Source: Prauserella endophytica (GTDB lineage: Bacteria; Actinomycetota; Actinomycetes; Mycobacteriales; Pseudonocardiaceae). Taken from it: DNA of 64,000 nt. Under the pieces are notes generated by a model that saw only the letters and a program-made list of their open reading frames with translations, was not told where the DNA came from and did no database searches. Position numbers and translations under genes: made by a program. Location of the stretch: positions 372,001 to 436,000 of the forward strand of contig NZ_SWMS01000001.1 of assembly GCF_005146945.1 (NCBI RefSeq). Reading direction: 5' to 3'. This document shows, piece by piece, positions 1-8,578 of this stretch. Every line of letters begins with the position of its first letter. Within the stretch, counting starts at the first letter, position 1.

Positions 1-939
1 CGGGTCGATCCAGTTGGCGACGCGCTGCTGCACGTGGGTGAACAGCTGGTAGGCGATGAGCGCGCCGACGAAGAACATCGAGAGGCCGACGACCACCCAG
101 ATGATCCGCTCGGTGGCGACGTAGAGCATCACCAGCACGATGCCGAAGAACAGCAGCGCGGTGCCGAGATCGCGCTGGAAGACGAGGATGCCGAGGCAGA
201 CGACGGCGGCGATGATGATCGGTCCGAGGTCCCTTGCCCTCGGCAGCTCGATGCCCATCACCCGCTTACCCGCGGTCATGAAGAGGTCCCGCTTCGCGAC
301 GAGGAACGACGCGAAGAAGATCATCAGCAGGATCTTGGCGAACTCACCGGGCTGGATCGAGAAGCCGGGCAGCTTCAGCCACACCTTCGCGCCGTTGACC
401 TCGGACAGCGAGCTGGGCAGCAGCGCGGGCAGCGCGAGTGCCACGATGCCGATGAGGCCGAACGTGTACGCGTAGCGCGTGAGCGTGCGGTGGTCCTTCA
501 CGACCACGAGCACGCCGAGGAAGAGGGCCAGCGCGAAGACCGTGAAAAGCACCTGCCTCGGCGCGCTGCCGGATGTCACCTCGCCGATGGCGATCGCTTC
601 CTGCGCGTTGGCGAGGTCGATCCGGTAGATCATCACCAGGCCGAGCCCGTTGAGCAGCGCGACGCACGGCAGGATCAGCGGATCTGCGTAGGGCGCCCAG
701 CGGCGCACCGCAAGGTGGGCGACGGCGAAGATCGCCAGGTAGGCGAGCCCGTACCAGACGATGGACCAGGACAGCTCCTGCTCCTGGTTCGCCTGTACCA
801 GCACGAACGCCGACGTCACGATGAACGCGGCGAACGCCAGCAGCATCAGCTCCGTGCCCCGCCGCCTCGGCAGTTCGCGCGGCGGGTTCGTCGTGTACTG
901 CTGGCCGACCGCGCCGGGGTTGCCTGCGGGTTGAGCCAT
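1..939 (-). CDS. rodA: RodA/FtsW-family septum/elongation peptidoglycan glycosyltransferase (3' end outside window)
   Basis: Integral membrane SEDS protein that polymerises lipid II into glycan strands with a partner class B PBP. The reverse strand gives 313 residues before the left edge. A short Gln/Pro/Arg-rich cytoplasmic head (MAQPAGNPGAVGQQ) is followed by successive hydrophobic helices, with SEDS-like segments such as KLPGFSIQPGEFAKI and LGTALLFFGIVLVMLY. The ATG shares one base with the pstP stop (TGATG), so the two are translationally coupled. The order fhaA-fhaB-pstP-rodA matches the Mycobacterium tuberculosis Rv0020c-Rv0017c block, where pbpA, pknA and pknB follow. Those would lie left of the window. 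The C-terminal third is missing only because the window ends. Confidence 0.93.
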   Translation of the reverse strand, partial: MAQPAGNPGAVGQQYTTNPPRELPRRRGTELMLLAFAAFIVTSAFVLVQANQEQELSWSIVWYGLAYLAIFAVAHLAVRRWAPYADPLILPCVALLNGLGLVMIYRIDLANAQEAIAIGEVTSGSAPRQVLFTVFALALFLGVLVVVKDHRTLTRYAYTFGLIGIVALALPALLPSSLSEVNGAKVWLKLPGFSIQPGEFAKILLMIFFASFLVAKRDLFMTAGKRVMGIELPRARDLGPIIIAAVVCLGILVFQRDLGTALLFFGIVLVMLYVATERIIWVVVGLSMFFVGALIAYQLFTHVQQRVANWIDP

Positions 940-2375
940 CAGTTACCGCCTGGGCTGGGCGCCGGGCGGCAGTCCACCCCCGGCTCCTGCCGACCCTGTT
1001 CCGGCGTCGTCGTCTCGGTCGGCTGGTTCTCGCCACTCGGTTGGCTACCGCCCTCGGGCCGGTTCTCGCCCGTTGGCTCCGGCGCCGCGTTGCCCTGGCC
1101 GATGCCGCCGATCACGCCGCCGCCCTGGGGCTGCTCCTCGTCGCAGATCTCCAGCATGTTGTTGCGACGGAGCGTGTCGATGTAGTCCCGCGACTCGGCG
1201 AGGCCGTCGCGCTTGACGGAGTTGCGCACGGCGACGCGCGCGTCCTGCTGCAGGTCCTGCAGGCGCAGCGGCTCGCACAGCGTGGCCTCGGGAGGGCAGG
1301 AGCCCTCCGCCTCGCGGTGCAGGTCGAAGCCGAGCACGCTGCCGGGAACGCCCTGGAAGATCACGACTTCCTCGTTCGAGCCCACGCCAACGTAGTACTG
1401 CCGCATGACGAAGTAGCGGGTGGCGATCGCGGCGGCCGCGAGCAGGATCAGCGCCAGGCCGAGTGCCACGAGGAGTCTGATCCGCTTACGGCGCTTCGCT
1501 TTTGGGTTTGGTGGCGGCTCCGTCGGCTCGAGCCGCTGTGGCTGGGTGGGGGGCGGCGCGGTGAGCGCCCTGGCGCGGGCCGCGGGAGAGTCGCCCTGGT
1601 GGCCCTCGTCGCTGCCGTCGCCGGCGGCACCACCCACGATGGGAGCGTCCTCGCCGAAGTCGATGTCCACGACGTCCGCGACGATCACCGTCACGTTGTC
1701 GGTGCCGCCGCCCTTGAGGGCGAGCTCGATCATCCGGTCCGCGCACTCCTGCGGGTCCGGGATCTGCATGGCCTCCGACAGCGTCTCGTTGCTGACCATG
1801 CCCGACAGGCCGTCGGAGCACAGCAGGTAGCGGTCCCCAGCCCGTGCCTCGCGGACCGTGAAGCTCGGCTCCACCTCGTGCCCGGTGAGGGCCTTGAGCA
1901 GCAGGGACCGCTGCGGGTGGGTCGCGGCCTCGTCCTCGGTGATCCGGCCCTGCTCGAGCAGCTCGTTGACGAAGCTGTCGTCGCGGGTGATCTGCGAGAA
2001 CTGACCGTTCCGCAGCAGGTAGGCACGCGAGTCGCCGACGTGCACGAGCCCGAGCCGGGAGCCGGAGAACAGCACGGCGGTGAGCGTGGTGCCCATGCCG
2101 TCGAGGTCTGGGTCGTTCGCGACGAGCTCCGAGATCGCCTGGTTGCCGTGGGTCACCGCTTCGCGGAGCTGGGTCACCAGGTCGTCGCCGGGCTCGTCGT
2201 CGTCGAGCGGGGCCAACGAGGCGATGACGACCTTGCTGGCCACCTCGCCGGCGGCGTGGCCGCCCATTCCGTCGGCCAGGGCGAGCAGGCGCGGGCCGGC
2301 GTAAACCGAGTCCTGGTTGCTCGAACGAACCAGGCCACGGTCACTGCGGGCCGCGTAGCGTAGGACGAGAGTCAT
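939..2375 (-). CDS. pstP: PP2C-family serine/threonine protein phosphatase PstP
   Basis: Membrane-anchored metal-dependent phosphatase that reverses PknA/PknB-type Ser/Thr phosphorylation in growth control. 478 aa. The N-terminal PP2C domain (about 1-240) carries the expected acidic metal-binding motifs: RSSNQDSV, LLALADGMGGHAAGE and LLCSDGLSGM. A proline/basic linker leads to one membrane helix (about 300-322, LLVALGLALILLAAAAIA), then an extracellular domain of about 150 aa ending in a Gly/Pro/Glu-rich tail. Length and architecture fit mycobacterial PstP. The start overlaps the fhaB stop by 4 nt and the stop overlaps the rodA start, indicating one coupled operon. Confidence 0.95.
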   Translation of the reverse strand: MTLVLRYAARSDRGLVRSSNQDSVYAGPRLLALADGMGGHAAGEVASKVVIASLAPLDDDEPGDDLVTQLREAVTHGNQAISELVANDPDLDGMGTTLTAVLFSGSRLGLVHVGDSRAYLLRNGQFSQITRDDSFVNELLEQGRITEDEAATHPQRSLLLKALTGHEVEPSFTVREARAGDRYLLCSDGLSGMVSNETLSEAMQIPDPQECADRMIELALKGGGTDNVTVIVADVVDIDFGEDAPIVGGAAGDGSDEGHQGDSPAARARALTAPPPTQPQRLEPTEPPPNPKAKRRKRIRLLVALGLALILLAAAAIATRYFVMRQYYVGVGSNEEVVIFQGVPGSVLGFDLHREAEGSCPPEATLCEPLRLQDLQQDARVAVRNSVKRDGLAESRDYIDTLRRNNMLEICDEEQPQGGGVIGGIGQGNAAPEPTGENRPEGGSQPSGENQPTETTTPEQGRQEPGVDCRPAPSPGGN

Positions 2376-2845
2376 GGGCGAAGCTCGATCACCGTCTTGC
2401 CTATCCGGATGGGGACGCCGAGCGGGACTCGGAGGGGTGCAGTGACCTTAGCCCGGTCGAGATAGGTGCCGTTCGTCGAGCCCAGATCTTCCACATACCA
2501 CTCGTCACCGCGCAGTGAGATGCGAGCGTGCCGCGTGGAGGCGTAGTCGTCGTCCAGCACCAGTGTCGAGTCGTCAGCCCTGCCGATGAGGATCGGTTTG
2601 CCGTCCAACGCGATGCGGGTGCCCGAGAGCGCGCCGTGCGTCACGACCAGTTGCCGCGGCAGCTTCCCCCCGCGCGGCTTCTTCGGCTCTCTGCTGCTCT
2701 TGCCGCGCCGCAGGCTCGGCAGGTTGACGCGCAGCCCGGACGCCGCGTAGAGGTCCGAGCGCACCACGCGTAGCGCGGCGAACACGAACAGCCAGAGCAA
2801 GAGGAGAAAACCTGCTCTGGTGAGTTGAACGACCAGCTCTGGCAC
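2372..2845 (-). CDS. fhaB: FHA-domain protein FhaB (FipA-like)
   Basis: Small membrane-tethered phosphothreonine-binding adaptor; in mycobacteria this family links FtsZ/FtsQ and Pkn signalling. 157 aa from the GTG at 2845. The chosen start gives an N-terminal hydrophobic anchor (about residues 8-27, AGFLLLLWLFVFAALRVV), as in FhaB homologues. An open frame continues upstream to 3022 but reads through a palindromic non-coding stretch and has no homolog-like sequence. The FHA domain occupies roughly 70-155, with the phosphopeptide-binding pattern GRADDS, STRHARIS and GSTNGTYLD. The stop overlaps the pstP start (ATGA). Confidence 0.92.
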   Translation of the reverse strand: MPELVVQLTRAGFLLLLWLFVFAALRVVRSDLYAASGLRVNLPSLRRGKSSREPKKPRGGKLPRQLVVTHGALSGTRIALDGKPILIGRADDSTLVLDDDYASTRHARISLRGDEWYVEDLGSTNGTYLDRAKVTAPLRVPLGVPIRIGKTVIELRP

Positions 2846-2897
2846 CTGTTGTGTCAGCTCCCGCCTTTTCACGCCCACCCCGTGACGAGTGCGCCAC

Positions 2898-2932
2898 GGG
2901 TCCCCCGCATGGCCGCCATTATGCGGGACCCG
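2898..2932 (-). promoter_or_regulatory. intercistronic inverted repeat between fhaA and fhaB
   Basis: The 124-nt gap between the fhaA stop and the fhaB start contains near-complementary arms: GGGTCCCCCGCAT and ATGCGGGACCC around a short loop. A second small stem (GGCCAT/ATGGCC) lies just beyond it at about 2942-2958. No U-tract follows. It could attenuate or stabilise the downstream fhaB-pstP-rodA message. Function is inferred from structure only. Confidence 0.4.
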
Positions 2933-2969
2933 CGCTCGCGGGCCATGCGGGATGGCCGAAAAGCCCGAA

Positions 2970-4202
2970 CTAGCCCTGCGTCCGGAACACCAGGGACGAG
3001 TGGCCGACCCTGATGACGTCACCGTCGGCGAGCTGCCAGGTCTGCACGGGGGTGCCGTTCACCGTGGTGCCGTTGGTGGAACCGATGTCGGCGAGCGTGG
3101 CGCTCTGGCCGTCCCAGGTGATCTCCAGGTGCCGGCGCGAGACGCCGGTGTCCGGGAGCCGGAAGTCGGCGTCCTGGCCGCGGCCGACCACGTTGCCGCC
3201 CTGCTTGAGGGAGTACGTCCGGTTGGAACCGTCGTCGAGCTGGAGGCTCGCGGCGAGCTGGCGGTTGCCGCCGGGCATCCCGGGCTGGCCGTAGCCCTGC
3301 TGCGCGTAAGGGTCGGGCGGCGGGGCCTGCGCGGGGTAGCCACCGGGCGGGCTCGGCGGAGCCGCGTAGCCCTGGTCGTACCCGCCGGGCTGGCCGTAGC
3401 CCTGGTCGTAGCCGGGCGCCGGGGGCTGCTGGCCGTAGCCCTGGTCGTACCCACCGGGCTGCCCATAGCCCTGGTCGTAGCCGCCGGGCTGGCCGTAGCC
3501 CTGGTCGTAGCCGGGCGCCGGGGGCTGCTGGCCGTAGCCCTGGTCGTACCCACCGGGCTGCCCATAGCCCTGGTCGTAGCCGCCAGGCTGACCGTAACCC
3601 TGGTCATAGCCTCCCGGCTGCCCGTAGCCCTGGTCGTAACCGCCGGGCTGCTGGCCGTAGCCCTGGTCGTAGCCGCCAGGCTGTCCCTGTCCGTAGCCGT
3701 ACTGGCCCTGCTGGCCGTACGGGTCACCCTGGTCGTATTGGCCGTAGCCGCCGGGCTGGCTCATTGGTCGGTCTCCTGCGTCGCTGGTTCGTGCTGGCCG
3801 TGCTTGACCCCCGGCGCCAGGTGCTTTGACGTCGGGATCGACGGTCGAGCGGGTCTTGAACTGTCCAGTATGCAGCGCCTCGTTGCGCTCTAGCGAAACT
3901 ACGACGTCACCATAGGTGTCCCAGCCGTGCTCGGCGAGGTGCTGTGCGACAGCGTCCGCGAGCAGCCGGGTGACCCGTTGCTCGTCGCCTGCCATCCGGT
4001 CGTGATCAGCGGCACCCAAGGAAACGATGTAGTGATTCGGAGCGAGCTTGCGCCCACCCGCGAGCTCACGGACGTTTTCCTCACTCTCACGCTCCAGATC
4101 CTGCGCCACTTCCTGCGTGACGACGTTGCCACCGAACATCCGCGCGAAGGTGTTGCCCACGAGGCTCTCGAGGCGCCGATCGAAGCGCTGTACGCGGCCC
4201 AC
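2970..4202 (-). CDS. fhaA: FHA-domain protein FhaA with N-terminal DUF3662 domain
   Basis: Phosphothreonine-reading regulator of cell-wall synthesis; mycobacterial FhaA binds phosphorylated MviN/MurJ pseudokinase and PknB substrates. 410 aa from a GTG preceded by a strong GGAAGGGGGG ribosome-binding site. Residues 1-120 form the FhaA N-terminal domain ([26 protein letters not shown]). Residues about 150-300 are a low-complexity Tyr/Gly/Gln/Pro/Asp linker of repeated [10 protein letters not shown] units. Residues about 315-405 form the FHA domain ([31 protein letters not shown]). It is the first gene of the fhaA-fhaB-pstP-rodA block. Confidence 0.94.
   Translation of the reverse strand: MGRVQRFDRRLESLVGNTFARMFGGNVVTQEVAQDLERESEENVRELAGGRKLAPNHYIVSLGAADHDRMAGDEQRVTRLLADAVAQHLAEHGWDTYGDVVVSLERNEALHTGQFKTRSTVDPDVKAPGAGGQARPARTSDAGDRPMSQPGGYGQYDQGDPYGQQGQYGYGQGQPGGYDQGYGQQPGGYDQGYGQPGGYDQGYGQPGGYDQGYGQPGGYDQGYGQQPPAPGYDQGYGQPGGYDQGYGQPGGYDQGYGQQPPAPGYDQGYGQPGGYDQGYAAPPSPPGGYPAQAPPPDPYAQQGYGQPGMPGGNRQLAASLQLDDGSNRTYSLKQGGNVVGRGQDADFRLPDTGVSRRHLEITWDGQSATLADIGSTNGTTVNGTPVQTWQLADGDVIRVGHSSLVFRTQG
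3363..3692 (-). repeat. in-frame coding repeats ([10 protein letters not shown] units) within fhaA
   Basis: About ten copies of a 30-nt unit, roughly one codon block per [10 protein letters not shown], with two longer variants carrying an inserted QPPAP. They encode the flexible linker between the DUF3662 and FHA domains. Units differ mainly at third codon positions, with some near-identical 60-90 nt blocks. That pattern suggests recent unit duplication and likely length variation between strains. Confidence 0.9.
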
Positions 4203-4327
4203 CGGGACAACCCCCCTTCCACGTGTACCTCCGGATAGATCGTATCTGGGTTTGGAGCGTTAAACACCGGGGCCGGTGAAACCCGCTCGGACGGCCTGAT
4301 ACGCTGTGCGGGCTGTCGCAGTTGCTC

Positions 4328-4410
4328 GGGCGAGTGGCGGAATGGCAGACGCGCACGGTTCAGGTCCGTGTGTCCGAAAGGACGTGAGGGTTCAACTCCC
4401 TCCTCGCCCA
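4328..4410 (+). tRNA. tRNA-Leu (anticodon CAG)
   Basis: Class II tRNA of 83 nt. The acceptor stem GGGCGAG pairs with CTCGCCC, with discriminator A. The anticodon stem CACGG/CCGTG encloses loop TTCAGGT, giving anticodon CAG. A long variable arm and a T arm GAGGG-TTCAACT-CCCTC follow. The 3' CCA is not encoded (the next bases are CCG), as is common in actinomycetes. Confidence 0.95.
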
Positions 4411-4565
4411 CCGACCTCGGCCGACGTGTGCTCGCGGATGACGCTCGCCACGTCGGCCGGTTTCGTATCCGGGGCCGAGCCCCAGGCCCCCCACGGTGCG
4501 AGCTCCTCCTGACCCGGCGTGGTTTCGTTGGGTGGAGACCAGCGTGTGTCGGGAGTGTGGTTGTC

Positions 4566-5609
4566 GTGGGTTCTGATTGGTCTGTTCGGACTTTGGCGAT
4601 CGTGGCCGGGCGGCCCGAGGGGGTTGGGCAGCCTGCCAATGTGCCCATCGTGCCCGCCTCCGCGCTCGGTCTTGGGTATTCGCGGGAGGACGGCACTCCT
4701 ACTTGGGTGGCCCTCGAGGAGGCCGTCGGGCGGTTGGAGGGGGGCCACGCCACCGCGTTCGCCTCGGGCATCGCGACCGTCTCCGCGGTCCTCGATCTCC
4801 TACCGGCCGGTGCCGAGGTGGCCGTGCCGAGTGACAGCTACGTCGGCACGCGCGCGATGTTCGACCACGCCGAGCGGATGGGCAGGCTCCGTTGCCGCCG
4901 GGTCACGCCTGCCGACACCGGTGCCTGGGTAGCCGCCGCCGGCGAGGCCGACCTGCTCTGGCTGGAGTCGCCGACCAACCCGAGCCTCGAACTGATCGAC
5001 ATCCCGGCGATCACGGCCGCGGCGGCGGGGCGGGCGAAGGTCGTGGTGGACAACACGTTCGCGACACCGCTCGGTCAGCAACCGCTCTCGCTCGGGGCCG
5101 ACATCGTCGTGCACAGCGCCACGAAACTGATCGGCGGGCACTCCGATCTCCTGCTCGGGCTGACGGTGGCGGCCGAAGAAGAGCTCGCCGCCCAGCTGCG
5201 CGACGCACGGACGCGCGGGGGCGCGACGCCCGGTGCGCTCGAGGCGTGGCTCGCGCTGCGCGGCTTGCGCACGCTCGGGGTCCGCTATGCCGAGGCGTCG
5301 CGGTCCGCCGCGCTGCTCGCCGAGCGGCTCGGCAAGCACGCCGCCGTCACGCGCGTCCGCTACCCCGGTTCCGGCGCGATGATCTCCTTCGAGCTCGCTG
5401 GTCCAGACCTCGCCGACCGGTTGTGCGAACACCTGCGGCTGATCCGCCACGCGACGAGCCTCGGCGGCGTCGAGTCGTCTCTGGAGCGCAGGGCCGCGAG
5501 GCCCGGTGACGCACACGTGCCCTCGGGTGCGCTGCGATTCAGCGTCGGCCTCGAGGACCCCGAGGACCTGTGGCTGGATTTGGCTCAGGCACTGGATTCT
5601 CTTGGTTGA
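4566..5609 (+). CDS. PLP-dependent Cys/Met metabolism enzyme (cystathionine gamma-lyase/gamma-synthase family)
   Basis: Fold-type I PLP enzyme of the trans-sulfuration family, expected to act on cystathionine or a related gamma-substituted amino acid in the cytosol. 347 aa from GTG 4566 (GGGAG 10 nt upstream; GTG 4557 is an alternative). The Schiff-base lysine is K187 in HSATKLIGGHSD. Other family motifs are VVDNTFATPLGQQPL, GIATVSAVL near the PLP phosphate, and LESPTNPSLELIDI. It is somewhat shorter than the usual 380-400 aa, with a reduced N-terminal arm. Lyase and synthase activities cannot be separated by eye. It stands alone between tRNA-Leu and the surface-protein gene. Confidence 0.85.
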   Translation: MGSDWSVRTLAIVAGRPEGVGQPANVPIVPASALGLGYSREDGTPTWVALEEAVGRLEGGHATAFASGIATVSAVLDLLPAGAEVAVPSDSYVGTRAMFDHAERMGRLRCRRVTPADTGAWVAAAGEADLLWLESPTNPSLELIDIPAITAAAAGRAKVVVDNTFATPLGQQPLSLGADIVVHSATKLIGGHSDLLLGLTVAAEEELAAQLRDARTRGGATPGALEAWLALRGLRTLGVRYAEASRSAALLAERLGKHAAVTRVRYPGSGAMISFELAGPDLADRLCEHLRLIRHATSLGGVESSLERRAARPGDAHVPSGALRFSVGLEDPEDLWLDLAQALDSLG

Positions 5610-5745
5610 AATTGGAACAGACCACGATAGTGTGGGCTGGTTCACGCCAATTTCATACTCTGTGTAAGCTCCGCCCTCACTGGGAAGTGTGATCTTCACT
5701 CGTACTGGGGAAGCTCCCTCATTTTGCTGTGGGGTTAGGAGACTC

Positions 5746-6948
5746 ATGCACAAGAGATCTGCCTTCACTCGGGCAGGCGCGGCCCTTGCCGGCGCCTCCG
5801 CCGCGGTGATGCTGAGCGCGCCGCCCGCGGCGGCCGACGACGTGACCGCTTGGCTCCACGAGCCGGCGCACACGAGCGGATACGCGGTCAACATCGGTGG
5901 CGGCACCGTCGGCACCACGCTGTTCGGCCTGAAGGTCGACGACGGCAGCCTCCTCAAGGTCTACTGCGTCGAGATCGACGTGAAGATCGACCCGAGCCGG
6001 TCGCTGTCGGAGAAGCCGTGGGACGAGTTCCCCAACGGCGAGTCGCCGTTCCACGAGAACCGCGACAAGCTCAACTGGGTGCTGCAGAACAGCTACCCCG
6101 CACTGCCGACAGGGGACATCGAGAATGCGCTCGCCGAGCGCGGCGTCGAGTTCGACAACGGCCTGAGCAAGCGCGAGGCGATCACCGCGACGCAGGCCGC
6201 CGTCTGGCACTACAGCGACGGCAAGGACCTCGACCTCGAGAACCCGCTGAAGTCGGACGACGAGGGTGCCGAGCACGACGTGGCCGCCCTCTACGAGTAC
6301 CTGACCGGTGAGGCGAACGTGGGCATCGGCGACCAGCCGACGCCGACGCTCGACATCACGCCGGACGTGTCGACGGGTTCGGCGGGCGAGCGGCTCGGCC
6401 CGTTCACCGTCTCCACCACCGGTGAGATCACCGAGGTGAACAGCGAGCTACCCGAGGGCGTCACGCTGACCGACGCCGAGGGCAACGAACTCGCCGCCGG
6501 CGCCATCGCCGATGGCACCGAGTTCTACGTCGACGTTCCCGCCGACGCCCCCGAAGGCGCCGCGAACATCGAGCTGAAGGGCACCGCCCAGGTGGCCACC
6601 GGCCGGCTCTTCGTCGCCAAGAACTACGACAAGAAGGCCGCGCAGTCGCTGATCGTCGCGCAGGCCGACAAGTCGACGCTCACGACCGGTGCGAGCGCCA
6701 ACTGGATCGCCGGCACGCCGGAGACCAGCACCACGACGCCGCCGGCCGAGACCACCACCGAGGCTCCGCCGACCAGCTCCGAGGTTGCCGCCCCGCCGAC
6801 CACCGAGGCACCCGTCTCGCCGCAGGCCGACTCGGGTGACCTCGCCGAGACCGGTGTCTCGATCACGACCCCGATCATCATCGGAGCCGTGCTGATCGGC
6901 GCCGGCGTCGGCGCGCTGCTGCTCCAGCACCGCCGCAAGAACGCGTAG
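5746..6948 (+). CDS. secreted thioester-domain (TQXA) surface protein with LAETG sorting signal
   Basis: Predicted cell-wall-anchored adhesin-like protein, 400 aa, preceded by AGGAG. The signal peptide (about 1-30) ends in PPAAADD. The thioester domain has the cysteine in KVYCVEID (C74) and the glutamine in TATQAAVWHYSDG (Q150), the pair that forms the internal Cys-Gln thioester in the TQXA/TED family. A beta-rich domain (about 215-320) and a Thr/Pro/Glu linker (about 325-360) follow. The C-terminus has LAETG (366-370), a membrane helix and a basic tail (HRRKNA). LAXTG fits class E sortases of high-GC actinobacteria. The upstream gap has distant 8-bp arms GAAATTGG/CCAATTTC. Confidence 0.88.
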   Translation: MHKRSAFTRAGAALAGASAAVMLSAPPAAADDVTAWLHEPAHTSGYAVNIGGGTVGTTLFGLKVDDGSLLKVYCVEIDVKIDPSRSLSEKPWDEFPNGESPFHENRDKLNWVLQNSYPALPTGDIENALAERGVEFDNGLSKREAITATQAAVWHYSDGKDLDLENPLKSDDEGAEHDVAALYEYLTGEANVGIGDQPTPTLDITPDVSTGSAGERLGPFTVSTTGEITEVNSELPEGVTLTDAEGNELAAGAIADGTEFYVDVPADAPEGAANIELKGTAQVATGRLFVAKNYDKKAAQSLIVAQADKSTLTTGASANWIAGTPETSTTTPPAETTTEAPPTSSEVAAPPTTEAPVSPQADSGDLAETGVSITTPIIIGAVLIGAGVGALLLQHRRKNA

Positions 6949-6958
6949 TTCCACCTTT

Positions 6959-7062
6959 CCCCAAGGCCACCTTTGTTGCGCCCACCCGTCTCCCGCCACC
7001 ACCCGAACGGAGACGATGACGCGCCACTGCGTTGGTTTCAACGCACCAAAGGTGGCCTTGGG
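6959..7062 (+). repeat. intergenic inverted-repeat element, copy 1 (AAGGCCACC family, long form)
   Basis: Left arm 6959-6980 (CCCCAAGGCCACCTTTGTTG then CG) and right arm 7042-7062 (ending AAAGGTGGCCTTGGG) are almost fully complementary. They enclose about 60 nt whose sequence (CCCACCCGTCTCCC, CCACCACCC, GCGCCACTGCGT) recurs in the other long copies at 38915 and 51610. It lies between two plus-strand genes, just 5' of the ABC substrate-binding lipoprotein gene. Function is unknown; it could act as a terminator. Confidence 0.8.
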
Positions 7063-7090
7063 TGCTTTTAGGGGGCCTATGCTGGGCCGG

Positions 7091-8578
7091 ATGAGAGCGC
7101 GTTGGCTGGCGGTGGCGGTCGCGGGGGCGCTCGTGCTCTCCGGGTGCTCAGCAGGCTCCACCGCCACCGTCGGTGGTGACGACACGCTGGCCGTCGGCTT
7201 CACGGCCGAGCCGAAGAACTTCGACTTCACCACCACCGACGGCGCCGCCATCCCGCAGGCCCTGCTCTACAACGTCTACGAGGGCCTCGTGAAGCTCGAC
7301 GCGAACGCGGAGATCGCGCCGCTGCTCGCCGAGTCGTGGACCATCAGCCCCGATCGCACCGTCTACGACTTCCACCTGCGCTCCGGGGTCACCTTCAGCA
7401 ACGGGGCGCCGTTCACCGCCGACGACGTGAAGTTCTCCATCGACCGCGTCCGTACCGAGTGGACGATCTCTCTCAAGTCCACAATGGACGTCGTCGACCA
7501 CGTCGAGGTGGTGAGCCCCACGCACGCGCGCGTGGTGCTGAAGGAGCCGAGCAACTCCTGGCTGTTCGCCATGACGACGCGGCTCGGCGCGATGTTCGAC
7601 CCGAGCGGTGTCGGCGATCTCGCGAACCGGCCCGTCGGCACCGGGCCGTACGAGGTCACCGACCGGCGGCGCGGCGATTCTGTGGTGCTCTCGGCCAACC
7701 CTGACTACTGGGGCCGCCAACCCGCCTACCCCACCGTGGTGCTCAAGTACTACAGCGACGCCACCGCGCTCAACAACGCACTGCTGAGCAACGGCATCGA
7801 CGTGATCTCCGGCGTCACCGCACCGGACTCGGTGCCGCAGTTCGAGGCCGACACCCGCTTCAACGTCCTGCAGGGCACCACCAACGGCGAGGTGGTGCTC
7901 GCCTTCAACAACCGGCGTGCGCCGCTCGACGACGTGCGCGTGCGCCGCGCGCTGACTCTCGCCATCGACCGCGAGGCACTGCTCGCCGCGGCCTGGGGCG
8001 GGCGGGGCACGCTCATCGGCAGCATGGTGCCGCCCACCGATCCCTGGTACGAGGACCTCTCGCACTCCTATCCCCACGACCCCGAGCGGGCGAGGCGGCT
8101 GCTGTCCGAGGCGGGACAACAGGATCTGCACCTGCGGCTGCGAATCGCGAACCTGCCGTACGCGATGTCGGCGGCGCAGGTGGTGGCCTCGGACCTCGGG
8201 CGGATCGGTGTGGACGTGACCATCGAGCCGCTCGACTTCCCCGCCGTCTGGTTGCAGCAGGTGTTCACCGACCACGACTACGACCTCTCGATCGTCCAGC
8301 ACGTCGAACCCCGCGACATCACGACGTTCGGGGACCCCGGCTACTACTGGGGTTACGACAGTCCCCGGGTCAGGGAACTGCTGAGGCGAGCCGACACCGG
8401 CTCGCCCCGACAGCAGGTGGCGGACATGCGCGAGGTGGCGCGAACGCTCAGCGAGGACGCCGCCGCCGACTGGCTGTTCCTGTTCCCGAACATCGTGGTG
8501 GCGAAGAAGGAGGTCACCGGCCTGGTGCGCAACCAGGTCAGCGAGTCCTTCGACCTGACAGGGCTGGGGCGGGGATGA
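7091..8578 (+). CDS. ABC transporter substrate-binding lipoprotein, family 5 (peptide/opine/nickel type)
   Basis: Extracytoplasmic binding protein for the importer encoded downstream. 495 aa from ATG 7091. ATG 7079 is in frame and possible, but 7091 gives a canonical lipoprotein signal (MRARWLAVAVAGALVLSG with the lipidated Cys in SGCSAG). SBP_bac_5 features include LAVGFTAEPKNFDF, YNVYEGLVKLD, VYDFHLRSGVTFSNG, VGTGPYEV and ALTLAIDREALL. Its ATGA overlap with the first permease makes it the first gene of a five-gene transporter unit. The substrate is not readable from sequence; the linked amidase and SDR suggest an amide-containing small molecule. Confidence 0.9.
   Translation: MRARWLAVAVAGALVLSGCSAGSTATVGGDDTLAVGFTAEPKNFDFTTTDGAAIPQALLYNVYEGLVKLDANAEIAPLLAESWTISPDRTVYDFHLRSGVTFSNGAPFTADDVKFSIDRVRTEWTISLKSTMDVVDHVEVVSPTHARVVLKEPSNSWLFAMTTRLGAMFDPSGVGDLANRPVGTGPYEVTDRRRGDSVVLSANPDYWGRQPAYPTVVLKYYSDATALNNALLSNGIDVISGVTAPDSVPQFEADTRFNVLQGTTNGEVVLAFNNRRAPLDDVRVRRALTLAIDREALLAAAWGGRGTLIGSMVPPTDPWYEDLSHSYPHDPERARRLLSEAGQQDLHLRLRIANLPYAMSAAQVVASDLGRIGVDVTIEPLDFPAVWLQQVFTDHDYDLSIVQHVEPRDITTFGDPGYYWGYDSPRVRELLRRADTGSPRQQVADMREVARTLSEDAAADWLFLFPNIVVAKKEVTGLVRNQVSESFDLTGLGRG

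Noticed and set aside
2846-3022. Longer N-terminus for FhaB
   Set aside because: The extra 59 codons cross an inverted repeat and displace the N-terminal anchor from the usual position at the very start of FhaB.
5608-5654. GAAATTGG/CCAATTTC arms upstream of the thioester protein gene as an operator
   Set aside because: Eight-bp arms are over 30 nt apart, overlap the upstream stop and have no partner; chance is likely.
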